DNA of 64,000 nt, taken from Amycolatopsis sp. CA-126428 (GTDB lineage: Bacteria > Actinomycetota > Actinomycetes > Mycobacteriales > Pseudonocardiaceae). The position numbers and the translations under genes are program-made. Positions 1-9,323 of this stretch are shown here, in pieces (the first letter of the stretch is position 1; the number at the start of each line of letters is the position of its first letter). The notes beneath the pieces were generated by a model, which saw only the letters and a list, made by a program, of their open reading frames with translations, made no database searches and was not told the DNA's origin. The stretch spans positions 1-64,000 of the forward strand of contig NZ_PPHF01000023.1 in assembly GCF_002904335.1 (NCBI RefSeq). The letters run 5' to 3'.

Positions 1-216
1 GTCGACCGTGCCGGCGACGTCGATGCCGGGCGTGTGCGGCAGCACCACCGGGATCGGCCCCTGCATGAACCCGCCGCGGATGTTGCCGTCGACGGAGTTG
101 AACGACGTCGCGGCGACCCGGACCCGGACCTGCCCGGCTCCGGGGACGGGCAGCTCGACGTCCTCGTAACGCAGGACGCCGGGGGCACCGTACTCGTGGA
201 AACGCACTGCCTTCAT
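1..216 (-). CDS. Zinc-type/quinone oxidoreductase (MDR family), N-terminal part only
   Basis: Only the first 72 codons lie in the window; the gene runs off the left edge. The protein starts MKAVRFHEYGAPGVLRYEDV and continues with the GroES-like N-terminal fold typical of NADPH-dependent quinone oxidoreductases, including a TSFNSVDGNIRGG stretch and HTPGIDVAG. Known members reduce quinones or enones with NADPH in the cytoplasm; the substrate here cannot be told. It is divergent from a MarR regulator at 368, and three palindromes lie between them, so repression by that regulator, relieved by an electrophile or phenolic compound, is a reasonable inference. Confidence 0.85.
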   Translation of the reverse strand, partial: MKAVRFHEYGAPGVLRYEDVELPVPGAGQVRVRVAATSFNSVDGNIRGGFMQGPIPVVLPHTPGIDVAGTVD

Positions 217-240
217 CAGACTTCTCGCTTTCAGGTCGTG

Positions 241-354
241 TGCTTCGAAGTTGAAGCAACTGAGGACGACCGTACTCGTGCTTCAAATTCGAAGCAAGTG
301 ACACCGCTCACCCTGGCCCGCCGCTGCCCGATCGATCTCTTCGAATTCGAAGCA
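241..354. promoter_or_regulatory. Three MarR-type operator palindromes
   Basis: Three 18-bp imperfect palindromes of the form TGCTTCNAANTTNGAAGCA-like sequence occur at 241-258, 279-296 and 337-354 (TGCTTCGAAGTTGAAGCA, TGCTTCAAATTCGAAGCA, CTCTTCGAATTCGAAGCA). The third ends 13 bases before the MarR start codon and the first lies just upstream of the oxidoreductase start, so one repressor could control both divergent genes. Binding is inferred, the repeats are seen. Confidence 0.8.
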
Positions 355-367
355 GTACACTCGGGGC

Positions 368-889
368 ATGTCTGACGCACCGCCGTCGCTCGACCCCGTG
401 CAGCTCGGCGCCTACTTCGACCTCATCGAGGTGACCAGCCTGCTGCGGCACGCGGTCGAGCAGCAGCTGCGCGAGGCCGGCGACCTCAGCTACGTGCAGT
501 TCCAGCTGCTGGCCCGCCTCGGCGACGCCCCGACAGGCAGCCACCGCATGACCGACCTGGCCGACGGCGTCGTCTACAGCCGCAGCGGCTTGACCTACCA
601 GGCGGGCCTGCTCGAGAAGGCGGGCTTGGTCGTGCGCGTCCCTTCCGCGGACGACGAGCGGAGCACCACGGTGACCATCACCGACGCCGGACGCGAGCGG
701 CTCGCGCAAGTGCTGCCCGGGCACGTCGAGGTGGTCGGCGGCCTGCTCTTCGAGCCGCTCTCCCACGACGACGTCAAGACCCTGGCCGGCCTGCTGGCAC
801 CGGTGCGCGACCACATGCGCTCGGCGCCGCCGCGCTCGGCAGCGCCGCGCCGCCGCAAGGGCGAAGCCACCCGCGATCGGCGCCACTGA
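368..889 (+). CDS. MarR family transcriptional regulator
   Basis: A 173-residue winged-helix regulator. Residues about 45-105 carry the MarR fold: a recognition region (MTDLADGVVYSRSGLTYQAGLLEKAGLV) followed by the wing with the family signature DDERSTTVTITDAGR. It probably acts as a dimer repressing itself and the divergent oxidoreductase, since the third palindrome sits at its own promoter. The C-terminal 20 residues are rich in Arg/Ala and look unstructured. The ligand is unknown. Confidence 0.9.
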   Translation: MSDAPPSLDPVQLGAYFDLIEVTSLLRHAVEQQLREAGDLSYVQFQLLARLGDAPTGSHRMTDLADGVVYSRSGLTYQAGLLEKAGLVVRVPSADDERSTTVTITDAGRERLAQVLPGHVEVVGGLLFEPLSHDDVKTLAGLLAPVRDHMRSAPPRSAAPRRRKGEATRDRRH

Positions 890-992
890 CATCCGAGCGC
901 TCCGGCCAGGCTCGAGCGCGACGGCCCGAAGCAGTGGATGAGCCGGCACATCCGGAGAACGCGGCGAAACTCGTGGCCGTCGATCGTTCTGC

Positions 993-1670
993 CTACCGTC
1001 TGCGCGGCACGAGTCCGGCCTCGAAGGCGATGATCGCCAGGTGGACCCGGTCCCGAGCCTCGAGCTTGGCGAACAGGCGCGCCACATGAGTCTTCGCCGT
1101 CGCGGTGCTGATCACCAGCCGCTCGGCTATCTCGGTGTTCGACAGACCCTGGCCGACCAGTGCCAGCACCTCGCGCTCGCGGTCGGTGATCTCCGCGAGG
1201 AGACCTGAGTCCGCGGCGGGCTCGGTATCCGATCGGGGGGCCGCGGGGACTCCGGCGAAGTCCGCGATCAGCCGCCGGGTCACGCTGGGCGCGATCAACG
1301 CGTCGCCGGCCGCCACCACGCGGATCGCGTCCAGGATCGCGTTCAGGGCCATGCTTTTGAGCAGGAATCCGCTGGCTCCGGCGCGCAGTGCGCCGTAGAC
1401 GTACTCGTCGTCGTCGAAGGTGGTCAGTACCAGGACCTTGGGCGGGTCCGGCTCGGCGGTCGCCTGCCGGGTGGCCTCGATCCCGTCCATGCCCGGCATC
1501 CGGATGTCCATCACCACCACGTCCGGCCGCAGCTCACGCACCAGACGCATCGCCTCGCGGCCGTCGCCGGCCTCGCCGACCACCTCCAGGTCGTCGGTGT
1601 CGCCGAGCAGGATCGCGAGCCCGACCAGCATCAGCGGCTGGTCGTCGGCCAGCAGCACCCGCACGCTCAC
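993..1670 (-). CDS. NarL/LuxR-type response regulator
   Basis: A 225-residue response regulator. The receiver domain occupies about residues 3-120 with acidic residues D9/D10 and phosphoacceptor D55 in VVVMDIRMPGMDG; a LuxR helix-turn-helix follows at about 160-220 (LTxREREVLALVGQGLSNTEIAERL pattern). The GTG start at 1670 overlaps the stop of the upstream kinase (GTGA), which fits translational coupling; a longer reading frame upstream is only a shadow of the kinase gene. It should be phosphorylated by that kinase. Targets unknown; the membrane gene at 3005 is one neighbour. Confidence 0.93.
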   Translation of the reverse strand: MSVRVLLADDQPLMLVGLAILLGDTDDLEVVGEAGDGREAMRLVRELRPDVVVMDIRMPGMDGIEATRQATAEPDPPKVLVLTTFDDDEYVYGALRAGASGFLLKSMALNAILDAIRVVAAGDALIAPSVTRRLIADFAGVPAAPRSDTEPAADSGLLAEITDREREVLALVGQGLSNTEIAERLVISTATAKTHVARLFAKLEARDRVHLAIIAFEAGLVPRRR

Positions 1671-2863
1671 GCCGGAAGCCTCGCCGCCACCCGGAAGCCG
1701 CCCTTCGGACGCCGGCCGGCGCTGAACTGGCCGGACAGCAACGTCACCCGCTCGCGCATGCCCAGCAGGCCGAAGCCGCGCTCGCCGGGCTGGGGACGGC
1801 CCGGCGCGCCGAGGCCGTCGTCCCCGTCGTCCACCACCTCGATCGTCACGCCCTCCGGCTCGTACCCGACCGCGACCCGGCACGTCCGCGCCCCGGAATG
1901 CCGCACCACGTTCGTCAGCGACTCCTGGATGATCCGGAACGCCGACAGTTCGATCTCCGGCGGCAGGGGACGCTGCTCGCCCCGCCAGGTCACGTCGACC
2001 CGCACCCCGGCGCCGGCCGTGTGTTCGGCGAGCTGCGGGACGTCGGCCAGGCTGCCGGCCGGCGCCAGCGGAGCGGCCGGCGGCATCGCGTCGTCCGGCT
2101 CGGCGTGGCGGAGTGCTCCGAGCATGCGCTGCAGCTCGAGCAGCGTCTGGCGGCTGGTGGTCTCGATGCCGGTCAGCGCCTGGCGCGTCTGCTGGGGCTT
2201 GGTGTCCACGACCCGCGCCGCCGCGCCCGACAGCACCGTGATGACCCCGATGCTGTGGGCGACGCTGTCGTGCAGTTCGCGGGCGATCCGCAGCCGCTCG
2301 GTGATGACGGCGCGGGCCGCGGTCTGCTCGTGCAGGGCGTCGAGGTATTCACGGCGTTTGCGATACACCCCGCCGAAGACCCACGCGACCGCGAACCACA
2401 ACGCGTACTGCCCGGCCCACTGGAACGTGTCGCCGAGGTTCTCCCCGGGGTAGACGTCGATGTTGTTGACGAAGACGGCCGCGACGGCCGCCACGGAGCC
2501 GACGGCGGCAGCCCTCGGCCGCCGGACGGCGAGGTGCCCGCCCAAGACGACGAGCACGACGAAGACGGCCTCGGACCGCACGCCGAAGAGGTAGCCGAGG
2601 ACCGATTCGCCCAGGAGCGCCGCGAAGACCGCCGCCGGCAGCCGGCGCATCAGCAGAACCGGAAGGGCGAGCACGACGCACAGACCCATCATCGGGACGG
2701 GGCCGAGGCCGGGAAACCGGAACAGGCTGCGGTGACCCGGAACCTGCGCGATCGACCAGCAAAGCGTCACAGCGTAGAAGCAGGCGGTGGCCAGCACCAC
2801 GGCCTGTGACATCAGCCAGGTCATGCGCTTCGATGTCGAGAGACGCTGGAGAAGCTCTTCCAT
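1667..2863 (-). CDS. Two-component sensor histidine kinase (HisKA_3 type)
   Basis: A 398-residue kinase. The first ~175 residues hold several hydrophobic segments (about five) with short loops, so the input is probably a membrane or intramembrane signal. The dimerisation/phosphoacceptor box reads RLRIARELHDSVAHSIGV, with His near residue 200, followed by a C-terminal HATPase domain with an N-box (FRIIQESLTNVVRHSGA) and a G-box (GFGLLGMRERV). This is the NarX/DesK-like class found throughout actinomycetes. The start at 2863 has no strong Shine-Dalgarno sequence and is the least certain point. Operon with the regulator at 993-1670. Confidence 0.92.
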   Translation of the reverse strand: MEELLQRLSTSKRMTWLMSQAVVLATACFYAVTLCWSIAQVPGHRSLFRFPGLGPVPMMGLCVVLALPVLLMRRLPAAVFAALLGESVLGYLFGVRSEAVFVVLVVLGGHLAVRRPRAAAVGSVAAVAAVFVNNIDVYPGENLGDTFQWAGQYALWFAVAWVFGGVYRKRREYLDALHEQTAARAVITERLRIARELHDSVAHSIGVITVLSGAAARVVDTKPQQTRQALTGIETTSRQTLLELQRMLGALRHAEPDDAMPPAAPLAPAGSLADVPQLAEHTAGAGVRVDVTWRGEQRPLPPEIELSAFRIIQESLTNVVRHSGARTCRVAVGYEPEGVTIEVVDDGDDGLGAPGRPQPGERGFGLLGMRERVTLLSGQFSAGRRPKGGFRVAARLPA

Positions 2864-3004
2864 GCGGAGATCGTATTCAGGGGCGTCGGCTCCGCGCGTC
2901 GTCCCGGGGATGTACCCGCCGTACACCCCCGGGCCGACGGCCTGGGAACGGTGCCATCCGCCGGCCGACGCGGCGGACAGCATTCTGTTCGTAGGTTCGT
3001 GACC

Positions 3005-3448
3005 ATGACGAACGCACCCGGTGTCCGAAGCCCGCGACGTCTCGGCAGGGCCTTCGCCACCGCGGGCCTGATCATGATCCCGTGGCTGTTCTACCTGTCG
3101 ATGTCCTTGCCGCAGAAGGCGATGAACAGTCACTGGGCCCTGGGCTGGGTCGGTCTGGACAGTGGCGAGGCACTGGCCTTGTGCGCCACCGGCCGATTCC
3201 TGATGCGGGCGGACAACCGCTGCACGCTGACCGCCACCGCGGCCGCCGCGCTTCTCCTGGCCGACGGCTGGTTCGACGTCACCGCGGCGGCACCCGGGGG
3301 CGAGCTGGCTCTCGCGATCGTGCTGGCCGCATGCGTGGAAATTCCCCTCGCCATCGTGTGCGCCGTCTTGGCCTTGCGACTGATCCGCCACCCGTTCCCG
3401 AAGTCCGAAACCTCCTTGATCGACCCGTTGACAGCCCAGTCGACCTGA
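3005..3448 (+). CDS. Small integral membrane protein, function unknown
   Basis: A 147-residue protein with four predicted membrane segments (about residues 15-35, 45-65, 75-95 and 105-128) and a short charged tail. It begins MTNAPGVRSPRRLGRAF. It is divergent from the two-component system at 1667-2863, with about 140 bases between the starts, so it is a plausible target of that system. No catalytic motif was recognised. Confidence 0.7.
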   Translation: MTNAPGVRSPRRLGRAFATAGLIMIPWLFYLSMSLPQKAMNSHWALGWVGLDSGEALALCATGRFLMRADNRCTLTATAAAALLLADGWFDVTAAAPGGELALAIVLAACVEIPLAIVCAVLALRLIRHPFPKSETSLIDPLTAQST

Positions 3449-3528
3449 CGCTTCGCTCTCAAGAGCCGGCTTGGCCGGTGACGAGTCCTGGGAGCGAACC
3501 GCGGTGCTTCCGCAGCCGTCTTTACCAT

Positions 3529-5751
3529 GTGGCGGTGCACCGGGGGCAGAGGGCGTTGGCCGAGATGCTGGCAGGGCTGCGGAGCGGCCGCGGTCTCTCG
3601 CAGGAGCGGCTGGCGGAGCTGAGCGGGATCAGCGTCCGCGCGATCGGGGAGATCGAGCGGGGCGCCACCCGGCGTCCGCAGCGCGAAACACTGCGTGCGC
3701 TCATCGGGGCGCTGGGCCTGACGCCGGAGGAGCAGGAGGCGTTCGCCCGGTCCGCGCGGACTGCGCCGCCGCCGGACACCCGCCGCAGGCGGACGGCGGC
3801 CCGCCCGGCCTTGCCCGCACCGGTCACCTCGATCGTCGGCCGGTCCGACGATCTCGCCGCGGTGCTCCGGCTGGTCCAGGATCCGCCGGTGCGGCTGGTC
3901 ACGATCACCGGCACCGGCGGGGTCGGCAAGACCCGCCTCGCCCTCGAGGCCGGCTGGCGGGCGGCGAGCCGGTTCGAATCCGTGCACGGCCTCGACCTGA
4001 GCGCCCTGCGGGACGCCGACGACGTCCCGCAGGCGCTCGCCGAGTCCCTGCGGACGCCCGACCCGGCCACGCTGATCGGCGACGGGCGATGGTTGCTGGT
4101 GCTCGACAGCTTCGAGCACGTGGCCGCGGCGGCCACCACCGTGGCCACGCTGCTGGCCGGGTGCCCGGAGCTGACCGTCCTGGTGACCAGTCGCTCGCCG
4201 TTGCGACTGCGGGGAGAACACCTCTGGCCACTGGCCCCGCTGTCCACTCCGGACAGTGATGACCCGGCGGCCCTGGCCGGCAACGCGGCCGTCCGGCTGC
4301 TGGTCGAACGCACCACCGCGGTCCGGCCCGGGTTCGCGCTCACCGGGGACAACGCGGTCGCGGTCGCGGCGCTGTGCCGCCGGCTCGACGGCCTGCCGCT
4401 CGCCCTGGAGCTGGCCGCCGCGCGGCTGCGCACCCAGGCACCGGCCCAGGTGCTCGCCCAGGTCCGCGACCTGCACGGCGACACGGTGGACCTGGCCGAC
4501 CGGCACGTGAGCCTGCGCCGCACGGTCGAATGGAGCACCCGCGGGCTCACCGATCCCGACCGGCGGTTGTTCGGCCTGCTGGGCGCGTTCTCCGGCGGCG
4601 CCGACCCGGTCGACGTCGAGGCCGTGCTGGGCGCACCGCCGCTTTCGCTGGCGACGCTGGCCGCGCACAGCCTGGTCACCGTCACCGAACGGGCCGGCTA
4701 CCCCCGGATCGGCATGCTGGACACCATCCGCGAGGTCGTCGAGGACCAGCTCACCGGAGCAGGCGATCGCGCCGCGCACGCCGCGCACTTCCTGCGCCTG
4801 GTCCGCGAGGGCGATCCCCGGCTGGGCGATGAGCAGGACAACGTCCGGGCCGCGATCCAGCAAGCCGTCGACGCCGCGCCGGCCCTGTTGTGCGGGGAAA
4901 CCGTGCGCGCACTGACCAAGCACTACGTGGCCCGGGGGCGGTTCGCCGAGGGACGGCGGATGCTCACGGGGGCGGCCGGCGCCGCGCCCACCGAGCAGGC
5001 CCGGGCGTGGGCGTGGCACGGCGCCGCGGTCACCGCCAACGAGAGCGGCGACCCGGAGGCGGCGCTGGCTCTGGCCGCGTCCGCCGCCGGGGCGTTCGGC
5101 GCCGACCCGGACGGCCGGGCCGCGACGCTGACCCTGATCGGCAACGCCCACAAGTTCGCCGGCCGGTACGACGACGCCGCGGCCGCGTACACCGGCGTGC
5201 TGGACCAGGCGAGGACCACGGGCGACGCGCGTCGCGAGACGATCGCGCTGAACAACCTGGGCGCGCTGGCGCACGACCGCGGCGCGTTCGCCGAAGCGAT
5301 CGAGTATCACGCCGCCGCGCTGCGCCGTAAGCGCGAGCTGGGCGACCGGCGCGGCGTCGCGGTGGCTCAGCTCAACCTCGGCGCCGTGCGGAACGACACC
5401 GGCGACCACGCCGGCGCGGCCACCCTGCTGACCGAGTCCGCCGCCACGTTCGCCGCTCTCGGCGAACCGGGGTCGGAGGCCTTCGCGCTGGCCCTGCTGG
5501 CCCAATCCCAGGCCGGCCTGGCCCGCTGGGCCGACGCCACCACCACCGGCCGGCGGGCGCTGGAGCTGGCCCGGCGGGCCGAACACGCCCAGGCGACCGG
5601 GCTCGCGCTGCTCGCCCTCGGCGAGACGGCCGCCGCCGGCGGCGACCCGGACACCGCCGCCCGGCTGTTCCGCGAGGCCCTGACGTTCCCCATCGGCCTG
5701 CCGGACCAGGCCCGCGTCCGCGCGCACCCGGCGATGGCCGCGAACCGCTGA
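3529..5751 (+). CDS. XRE-HTH / NB-ARC-type ATPase / TPR transcriptional regulator
   Basis: About 740 residues. An XRE helix-turn-helix lies at the N-terminus (LAEMLAGLRSGRGLSQERLAELSGISVRAIGEIERG), followed by a STAND-type P-loop ATPase with Walker A GTGGVGKT near residue 130 and a Walker B-like LLVLDSFEH, an ATPase-associated helical region (GLPLALELAAARL), and C-terminal tetratricopeptide repeats from about residue 480 (for example AIALNNLGALAHDRGAF and AVAQLNLGAVRNDTGDH). Proteins of this build switch on genes when ligand and ATP binding release the TPR domain. Start codons GTG 3529 and GTG 3535 are both possible. It stands alone; targets cannot be read from the sequence. Confidence 0.88.
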   Translation: MAVHRGQRALAEMLAGLRSGRGLSQERLAELSGISVRAIGEIERGATRRPQRETLRALIGALGLTPEEQEAFARSARTAPPPDTRRRRTAARPALPAPVTSIVGRSDDLAAVLRLVQDPPVRLVTITGTGGVGKTRLALEAGWRAASRFESVHGLDLSALRDADDVPQALAESLRTPDPATLIGDGRWLLVLDSFEHVAAAATTVATLLAGCPELTVLVTSRSPLRLRGEHLWPLAPLSTPDSDDPAALAGNAAVRLLVERTTAVRPGFALTGDNAVAVAALCRRLDGLPLALELAAARLRTQAPAQVLAQVRDLHGDTVDLADRHVSLRRTVEWSTRGLTDPDRRLFGLLGAFSGGADPVDVEAVLGAPPLSLATLAAHSLVTVTERAGYPRIGMLDTIREVVEDQLTGAGDRAAHAAHFLRLVREGDPRLGDEQDNVRAAIQQAVDAAPALLCGETVRALTKHYVARGRFAEGRRMLTGAAGAAPTEQARAWAWHGAAVTANESGDPEAALALAASAAGAFGADPDGRAATLTLIGNAHKFAGRYDDAAAAYTGVLDQARTTGDARRETIALNNLGALAHDRGAFAEAIEYHAAALRRKRELGDRRGVAVAQLNLGAVRNDTGDHAGAATLLTESAATFAALGEPGSEAFALALLAQSQAGLARWADATTTGRRALELARRAEHAQATGLALLALGETAAAGGDPDTAARLFREALTFPIGLPDQARVRAHPAMAANR

Positions 5752-5829
5752 TCGGCAGGAAACAGTTCTGCCGGCTTTTCCGCCGGTTCTTCCTGGAACC
5801 GGACGTGGGGTGATCCCTAGGGTTCGCGC

Positions 5830-6396
5830 ATGCTTCAGCTACCTCGCGTGATCCGCGCCGCCGTACTCGTTCCGCTCGCGACCGCCGCACTCGTGCTGAC
5901 CGGTGCCGGGCCCGCCCACGCCGACCGGACCATCTACCCGCCGGTGAGCGGCGACGTAGTGGCCTGGCAGACCAACGAAGGCAGCTGGACCGGCGGCAGC
6001 CCCAAGTGCGTGCAGGTCGACAAGGGGCGGCTCGACGACTTCGCGCCGGTCGACCAGCTTTCGTGCGCGTACGGCAACAACCAGCGCTGGCGGATGGGGC
6101 AGGCCACGGACGATCCCGCCGTGTTCTGGCTGCAGAACGTGCGCACCGGCAAGTGCCTGGACGACTACGCCTACGGAACGAACCAGGGAAATCCCATCAT
6201 CCAGTACACGTGCCTCGTCGGCACGAACCAGCAGTGGCGGATGCTCTGGGACTACTACAACGGCGTCGCGGAATTCCAGAACGTCAACAGCGGCCTGTGC
6301 CTTTCGGTGGACGCCATCAACACCGACAACTACCGCCGGTTGGTGCAGAACCCCTGCTACGGCTTCATCAACGAACGGTTCCAGCCGGTCTGGTGA
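5830..6396 (+). CDS. Secreted ricin-type beta-trefoil lectin-domain protein
   Basis: A 188-residue exported protein. Residues 1-31 form a signal peptide (cleavage after AGPAHA), and the remainder is a beta-trefoil with repeated sugar-binding blocks: WRMGQATDDPAVFWLQNVRTG, then a QxW-type NQQWRMLWDY and QNVNSGLCLSV. Six cysteines could form disulfides. It carries no catalytic domain, so it is probably a free carbohydrate-binding protein of the envelope or medium. The start has AGGG eight bases upstream. It lies directly before the propeller gene at 6429 (33-base gap), likely co-transcribed. Confidence 0.85.
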   Translation: MLQLPRVIRAAVLVPLATAALVLTGAGPAHADRTIYPPVSGDVVAWQTNEGSWTGGSPKCVQVDKGRLDDFAPVDQLSCAYGNNQRWRMGQATDDPAVFWLQNVRTGKCLDDYAYGTNQGNPIIQYTCLVGTNQQWRMLWDYYNGVAEFQNVNSGLCLSVDAINTDNYRRLVQNPCYGFINERFQPVW

Positions 6397-6428
6397 ACCA
6401 CGGGTTTCTTTTCGAACAGAGAAAGGCA

Positions 6429-7766
6429 ATGATGAGAACTCACCGAACCGGCCGCGGCACGGCCGGACTCGCCCTGTGCGCGGCGGCCATCGCGGCGCTG
6501 GTACCGGGGGGCACTGCGGACGCCGCGACCGAGGCCGCCACCACGTTGATCAGCGTCGCCGTGGACGGCAAGCCGGGCCACGGGGTGAGCGGGGAGCCGT
6601 CGGTGTCCGCCGACGGACGGTACGTGGCCTTCCGGTCCTCGGCCCGGAACCTCGTCGGCGGCGACACGAACGGAGTCGACGACGTGTTCGTGCGGGACCG
6701 GGTGGCCGGGGTGACCACCCGCGTCAGCGTCGACCGCAACGGTGCCGAGGGGAACGGCGCCAGCTGGGCACCGTCCATTTCGGCCGACGGCCGGTACGTC
6801 GCGTTCGTGTCGGACGCGACGAACCTGGTTCCGGGCGACACCAACGTGTTCCGGGACGTGTTCGTCCACGACCGGCTGATCGGGTGGACGAGCCGGGTCA
6901 GCGGCGGGTTGCTGGGCGCCCCGGGCAACGACGACAGCCTCCACCCGGCGATCTCGGCCGACGGGCGGTTCATCGCGTACGACTCGTTCGCCGGCAACCT
7001 CGTCGCCGGCGACACGAACCGCGTCCGGGACGTCTTCGAGTACGACCAGCAGCTGGACCGGACCGTCCGCGTCAGCGTCGATTCGAGCGGCACGGAGGTC
7101 AGGGGCGCGAGCCGGCTGCCGTCGATCTCGGCCGACGGCCGCTCCGTCACGTTCGAATCCGACGCCACGACCCTGACCGGCTCCGACACGAACCAGGCGA
7201 CCGACGTGTTCGTGCACGACAAGCTGACCGGGCTGACCGATCGGGTGAGCGTCAACGCCCACGGTGACCAAGGGCAAGGCGCCAGCAATTTCGCCACGAT
7301 GTCGGCCGACGGGCGTTACATCGCCTACCAGTCGGCCGCGGGGAACCTGCTGCCGATTCCGGGGGACACCAACGGCAAGGTCGACAACTTCCTCCTCGAC
7401 CGGCAGACGTCCGCGGTCACCCGGCTGAACGTCCTTTCCACGGGCGGCCAGGACATCGACGGCACCACCCAGGGCGTCCGCCCGTCGATCTCGGCCGACG
7501 GCCGCTACACCGCGTTCGACTCCTTCGCGTGGAGACTCGTGCCGTTCGACCGCAACAGCTCCGGCGACGTGTTCGTCCGCGACCGCGACACGGCGACCAC
7601 GACCCGGGCCAGCGTCGCCGCGAACGGCTTGGAGGGCAACGGAAACTCCGCGACACCGTCGATCTCGGCCGACGGCAAGCACGTCGCGTTCCAGTCCGTC
7701 GCCACCAACTTCGCGACCGGTACCGACATGTGGACCCCCAACGTGTACCTGCGCGACCTCGGCTGA
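6429..7766 (+). CDS. Secreted seven-repeat PD40/TolB-like beta-propeller protein
   Basis: About 445 residues with an N-terminal signal peptide ending near GGTADA. The mature part is made of seven repeats of roughly 55-60 residues, each with PSISADGRYVAF, NLV-GDTN, DVFVRDR and TTRVSV elements; seven copies match one closed seven-bladed propeller. Similar exported propellers bind other proteins or glycans rather than catalyse. No catalytic or lipidation motif is seen. GAAAGG precedes the tandem ATGs at 6429 and 6432; the second has the better spacing. Co-transcription with the lectin at 5830 is likely. Confidence 0.85.
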   Translation: MMRTHRTGRGTAGLALCAAAIAALVPGGTADAATEAATTLISVAVDGKPGHGVSGEPSVSADGRYVAFRSSARNLVGGDTNGVDDVFVRDRVAGVTTRVSVDRNGAEGNGASWAPSISADGRYVAFVSDATNLVPGDTNVFRDVFVHDRLIGWTSRVSGGLLGAPGNDDSLHPAISADGRFIAYDSFAGNLVAGDTNRVRDVFEYDQQLDRTVRVSVDSSGTEVRGASRLPSISADGRSVTFESDATTLTGSDTNQATDVFVHDKLTGLTDRVSVNAHGDQGQGASNFATMSADGRYIAYQSAAGNLLPIPGDTNGKVDNFLLDRQTSAVTRLNVLSTGGQDIDGTTQGVRPSISADGRYTAFDSFAWRLVPFDRNSSGDVFVRDRDTATTTRASVAANGLEGNGNSATPSISADGKHVAFQSVATNFATGTDMWTPNVYLRDLG

Positions 7767-7777
7767 CCGGGGCAGGA

Positions 7778-7824
7778 CCGGGGTCGGCGCCTCTTCCCGT
7801 CAAGGGTCGAGGCGCCGCCCCCGG
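7778..7824. terminator. Bidirectional hairpin terminator
   Basis: A 16-bp inverted repeat (CCGGGGTCGGCGCCTC at 7778-7793, complement at 7809-7824 with one mismatch, 15-base loop) lies between the convergent propeller and GH62 genes. It has no T-run, as is common for actinomycete terminators. Confidence 0.8.
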
Positions 7825-7833
7825 TTGAAGTCA

Positions 7834-9279
7834 TCAGCGCTGGAGGGTCAGCACGCCCGGTCGCCAGGGCAGGTGGTTGTAGTCGGTGCCGTCGGAACTG
7901 GGGTTCCTCCCCTGGTGGAGGAGCTGCAAGTTGCACGGATCGATCGTCTTGGTCTGGTCGGGGTTGGTGCGGACCAGGTCGCCGTGGCTGATGTCGTTGG
8001 TCCAGGTCGCGCCGCTGTTGGCCTTGCCGGCGAAGGGATTGCTCTCGGTGGCGGCCTGCGGCGTCCACGAGCCGCCCAGGCTGGTGGCGGTGAACGAGCG
8101 GAAGTAACGGCCGTTCGCCCCCATGGCCTCGACGAGCATCAGGTACTGGTTCTGGTCCTTGACCTTGTACACCTCGACCGCCTCGAAGAGGTTGGCCGTC
8201 GTGTCGCTCATGATCGTCGTGTAGTCCGAGCCGAAACTGCCCGGGAAGTTCCCGATCGGCATGCTCGCCCGGTAGATCTTGCCGTTGTCCCCGGCGAAGA
8301 ACAGGTACATGTTCGTGCCGTCGCCGATGAGGGTCTGGTCCAGGGGAGCGCCGCCGGGGATGGTGCCGGTGAACAGCGTTTGCGGTGCGGACCAGCCGTT
8401 GGCGTTGGCCGGGTCGCTCGAGGTGCGGTAGGAGAAGGTGGTCGGTCCCCACTGGTAGGCGAGCACCCAGATGTTCTTCGGGGCGAAGTAGATCAGCGTC
8501 GGCGCGACGGTGCCGGTGTTCATCCCGTTCTGACTCGCCGAGGCCATGTCGGACCAGTTCGTGAAGGTCCCGAAGTTCATCGAGCCGTACGACCCCGACG
8601 TGTCGGTCGTCGACCCGTAGACGAGGTGCTTGCCGTTGTAGACGACGTTGGTGAAGTCCTTGAGCGCCAGCCAGCCCGCTTTCGGGTTCGCCAGCGGGCC
8701 CGTCGAGGACCACCGGTAGGTCGACGGGAGGGGACACGAAGTGGTGTCGCCCAGCCGGACGAGCTGCCACTGCTGGTTGGCCCCCTGCCAGTCGCCGTAC
8801 TGGACGACGGCCGCGCCGTCCGCGGTCGACGCGCCCGTCACCTCGACCGCTTTGCCGCTGTTGCGGTTGAGCAGCCGGACGTAGCCGCCGTCGGAGCCGG
8901 CGAGGCTGAATTGCTGGTTCGTGCCGTTGAGGTCCGTCCACTGCTGGACTTTCCCGCCGTCGGCGGTCGACCAGCCGTCGATGTCGAGGACTTTGCCGGA
9001 GTTCTTCGACTTCAGCCGGTAGTAACCGCTGCCGGAGTCGACGAACTGCCACTGCTGGTTGGCGCCGTCGTGGCGCGACCACTGGTGGACCACCGCACCG
9101 TCGGCGGTGGAGGCACCGGACACGTCCATCGCCTTGCCGCTGTTGCGGTTGATCAGCACGTAGGACGCGTTCGTGTCGACGGTCGCCGCCGACGCCGCGC
9201 CGGGACTGAGCGCGACCGCCGTGGCCGTGGCGAGGACGGTCGCGAGCAGGGTGATCAGTGCGCGCCTCCGTTGGCTCAT
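7834..9279 (-). CDS. Secreted GH62 alpha-L-arabinofuranosidase with ricin-type (CBM13) module
   Basis: A 481-residue enzyme expected to remove arabinofuranose side chains from arabinoxylan outside the cell. Signal peptide about residues 1-31; three-fold ricin/CBM13 module about 35-175 (repeats such as [16 protein letters not shown] with GANQQWQF); GH62 catalytic domain about 185-481, recognisable by [39 protein letters not shown] and [25 protein letters not shown] precedes the ATG at suitable spacing. The CBM is N-terminal. It follows the fucosidase gene by 44 bases on the same strand, probably one operon. Confidence 0.92.
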   Translation of the reverse strand: MSQRRRALITLLATVLATATAVALSPGAASAATVDTNASYVLINRNSGKAMDVSGASTADGAVVHQWSRHDGANQQWQFVDSGSGYYRLKSKNSGKVLDIDGWSTADGGKVQQWTDLNGTNQQFSLAGSDGGYVRLLNRNSGKAVEVTGASTADGAAVVQYGDWQGANQQWQLVRLGDTTSCPLPSTYRWSSTGPLANPKAGWLALKDFTNVVYNGKHLVYGSTTDTSGSYGSMNFGTFTNWSDMASASQNGMNTGTVAPTLIYFAPKNIWVLAYQWGPTTFSYRTSSDPANANGWSAPQTLFTGTIPGGAPLDQTLIGDGTNMYLFFAGDNGKIYRASMPIGNFPGSFGSDYTTIMSDTTANLFEAVEVYKVKDQNQYLMLVEAMGANGRYFRSFTATSLGGSWTPQAATESNPFAGKANSGATWTNDISHGDLVRTNPDQTKTIDPCNLQLLHQGRNPSSDGTDYNHLPWRPGVLTLQR

Positions 9280-9323
9280 GCTGGTTCTCCTTCATCTTCG
9301 TACCGGCGCAGGAGGTCCCGCCG

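Noticed and set aside
993..1883. Longer response-regulator frame starting inside the kinase gene
   Set aside because: The extra ~70 residues are Arg/Pro-rich shadow text; the GTGA overlap at 1667-1670 gives the natural start.
3130..5727. Very long open frame on the minus strand, opposite the XRE/NB-ARC regulator
   Set aside because: Composition is Arg/Gly/Ala/Pro-rich without any domain; it is the antisense shadow of a high-GC gene.
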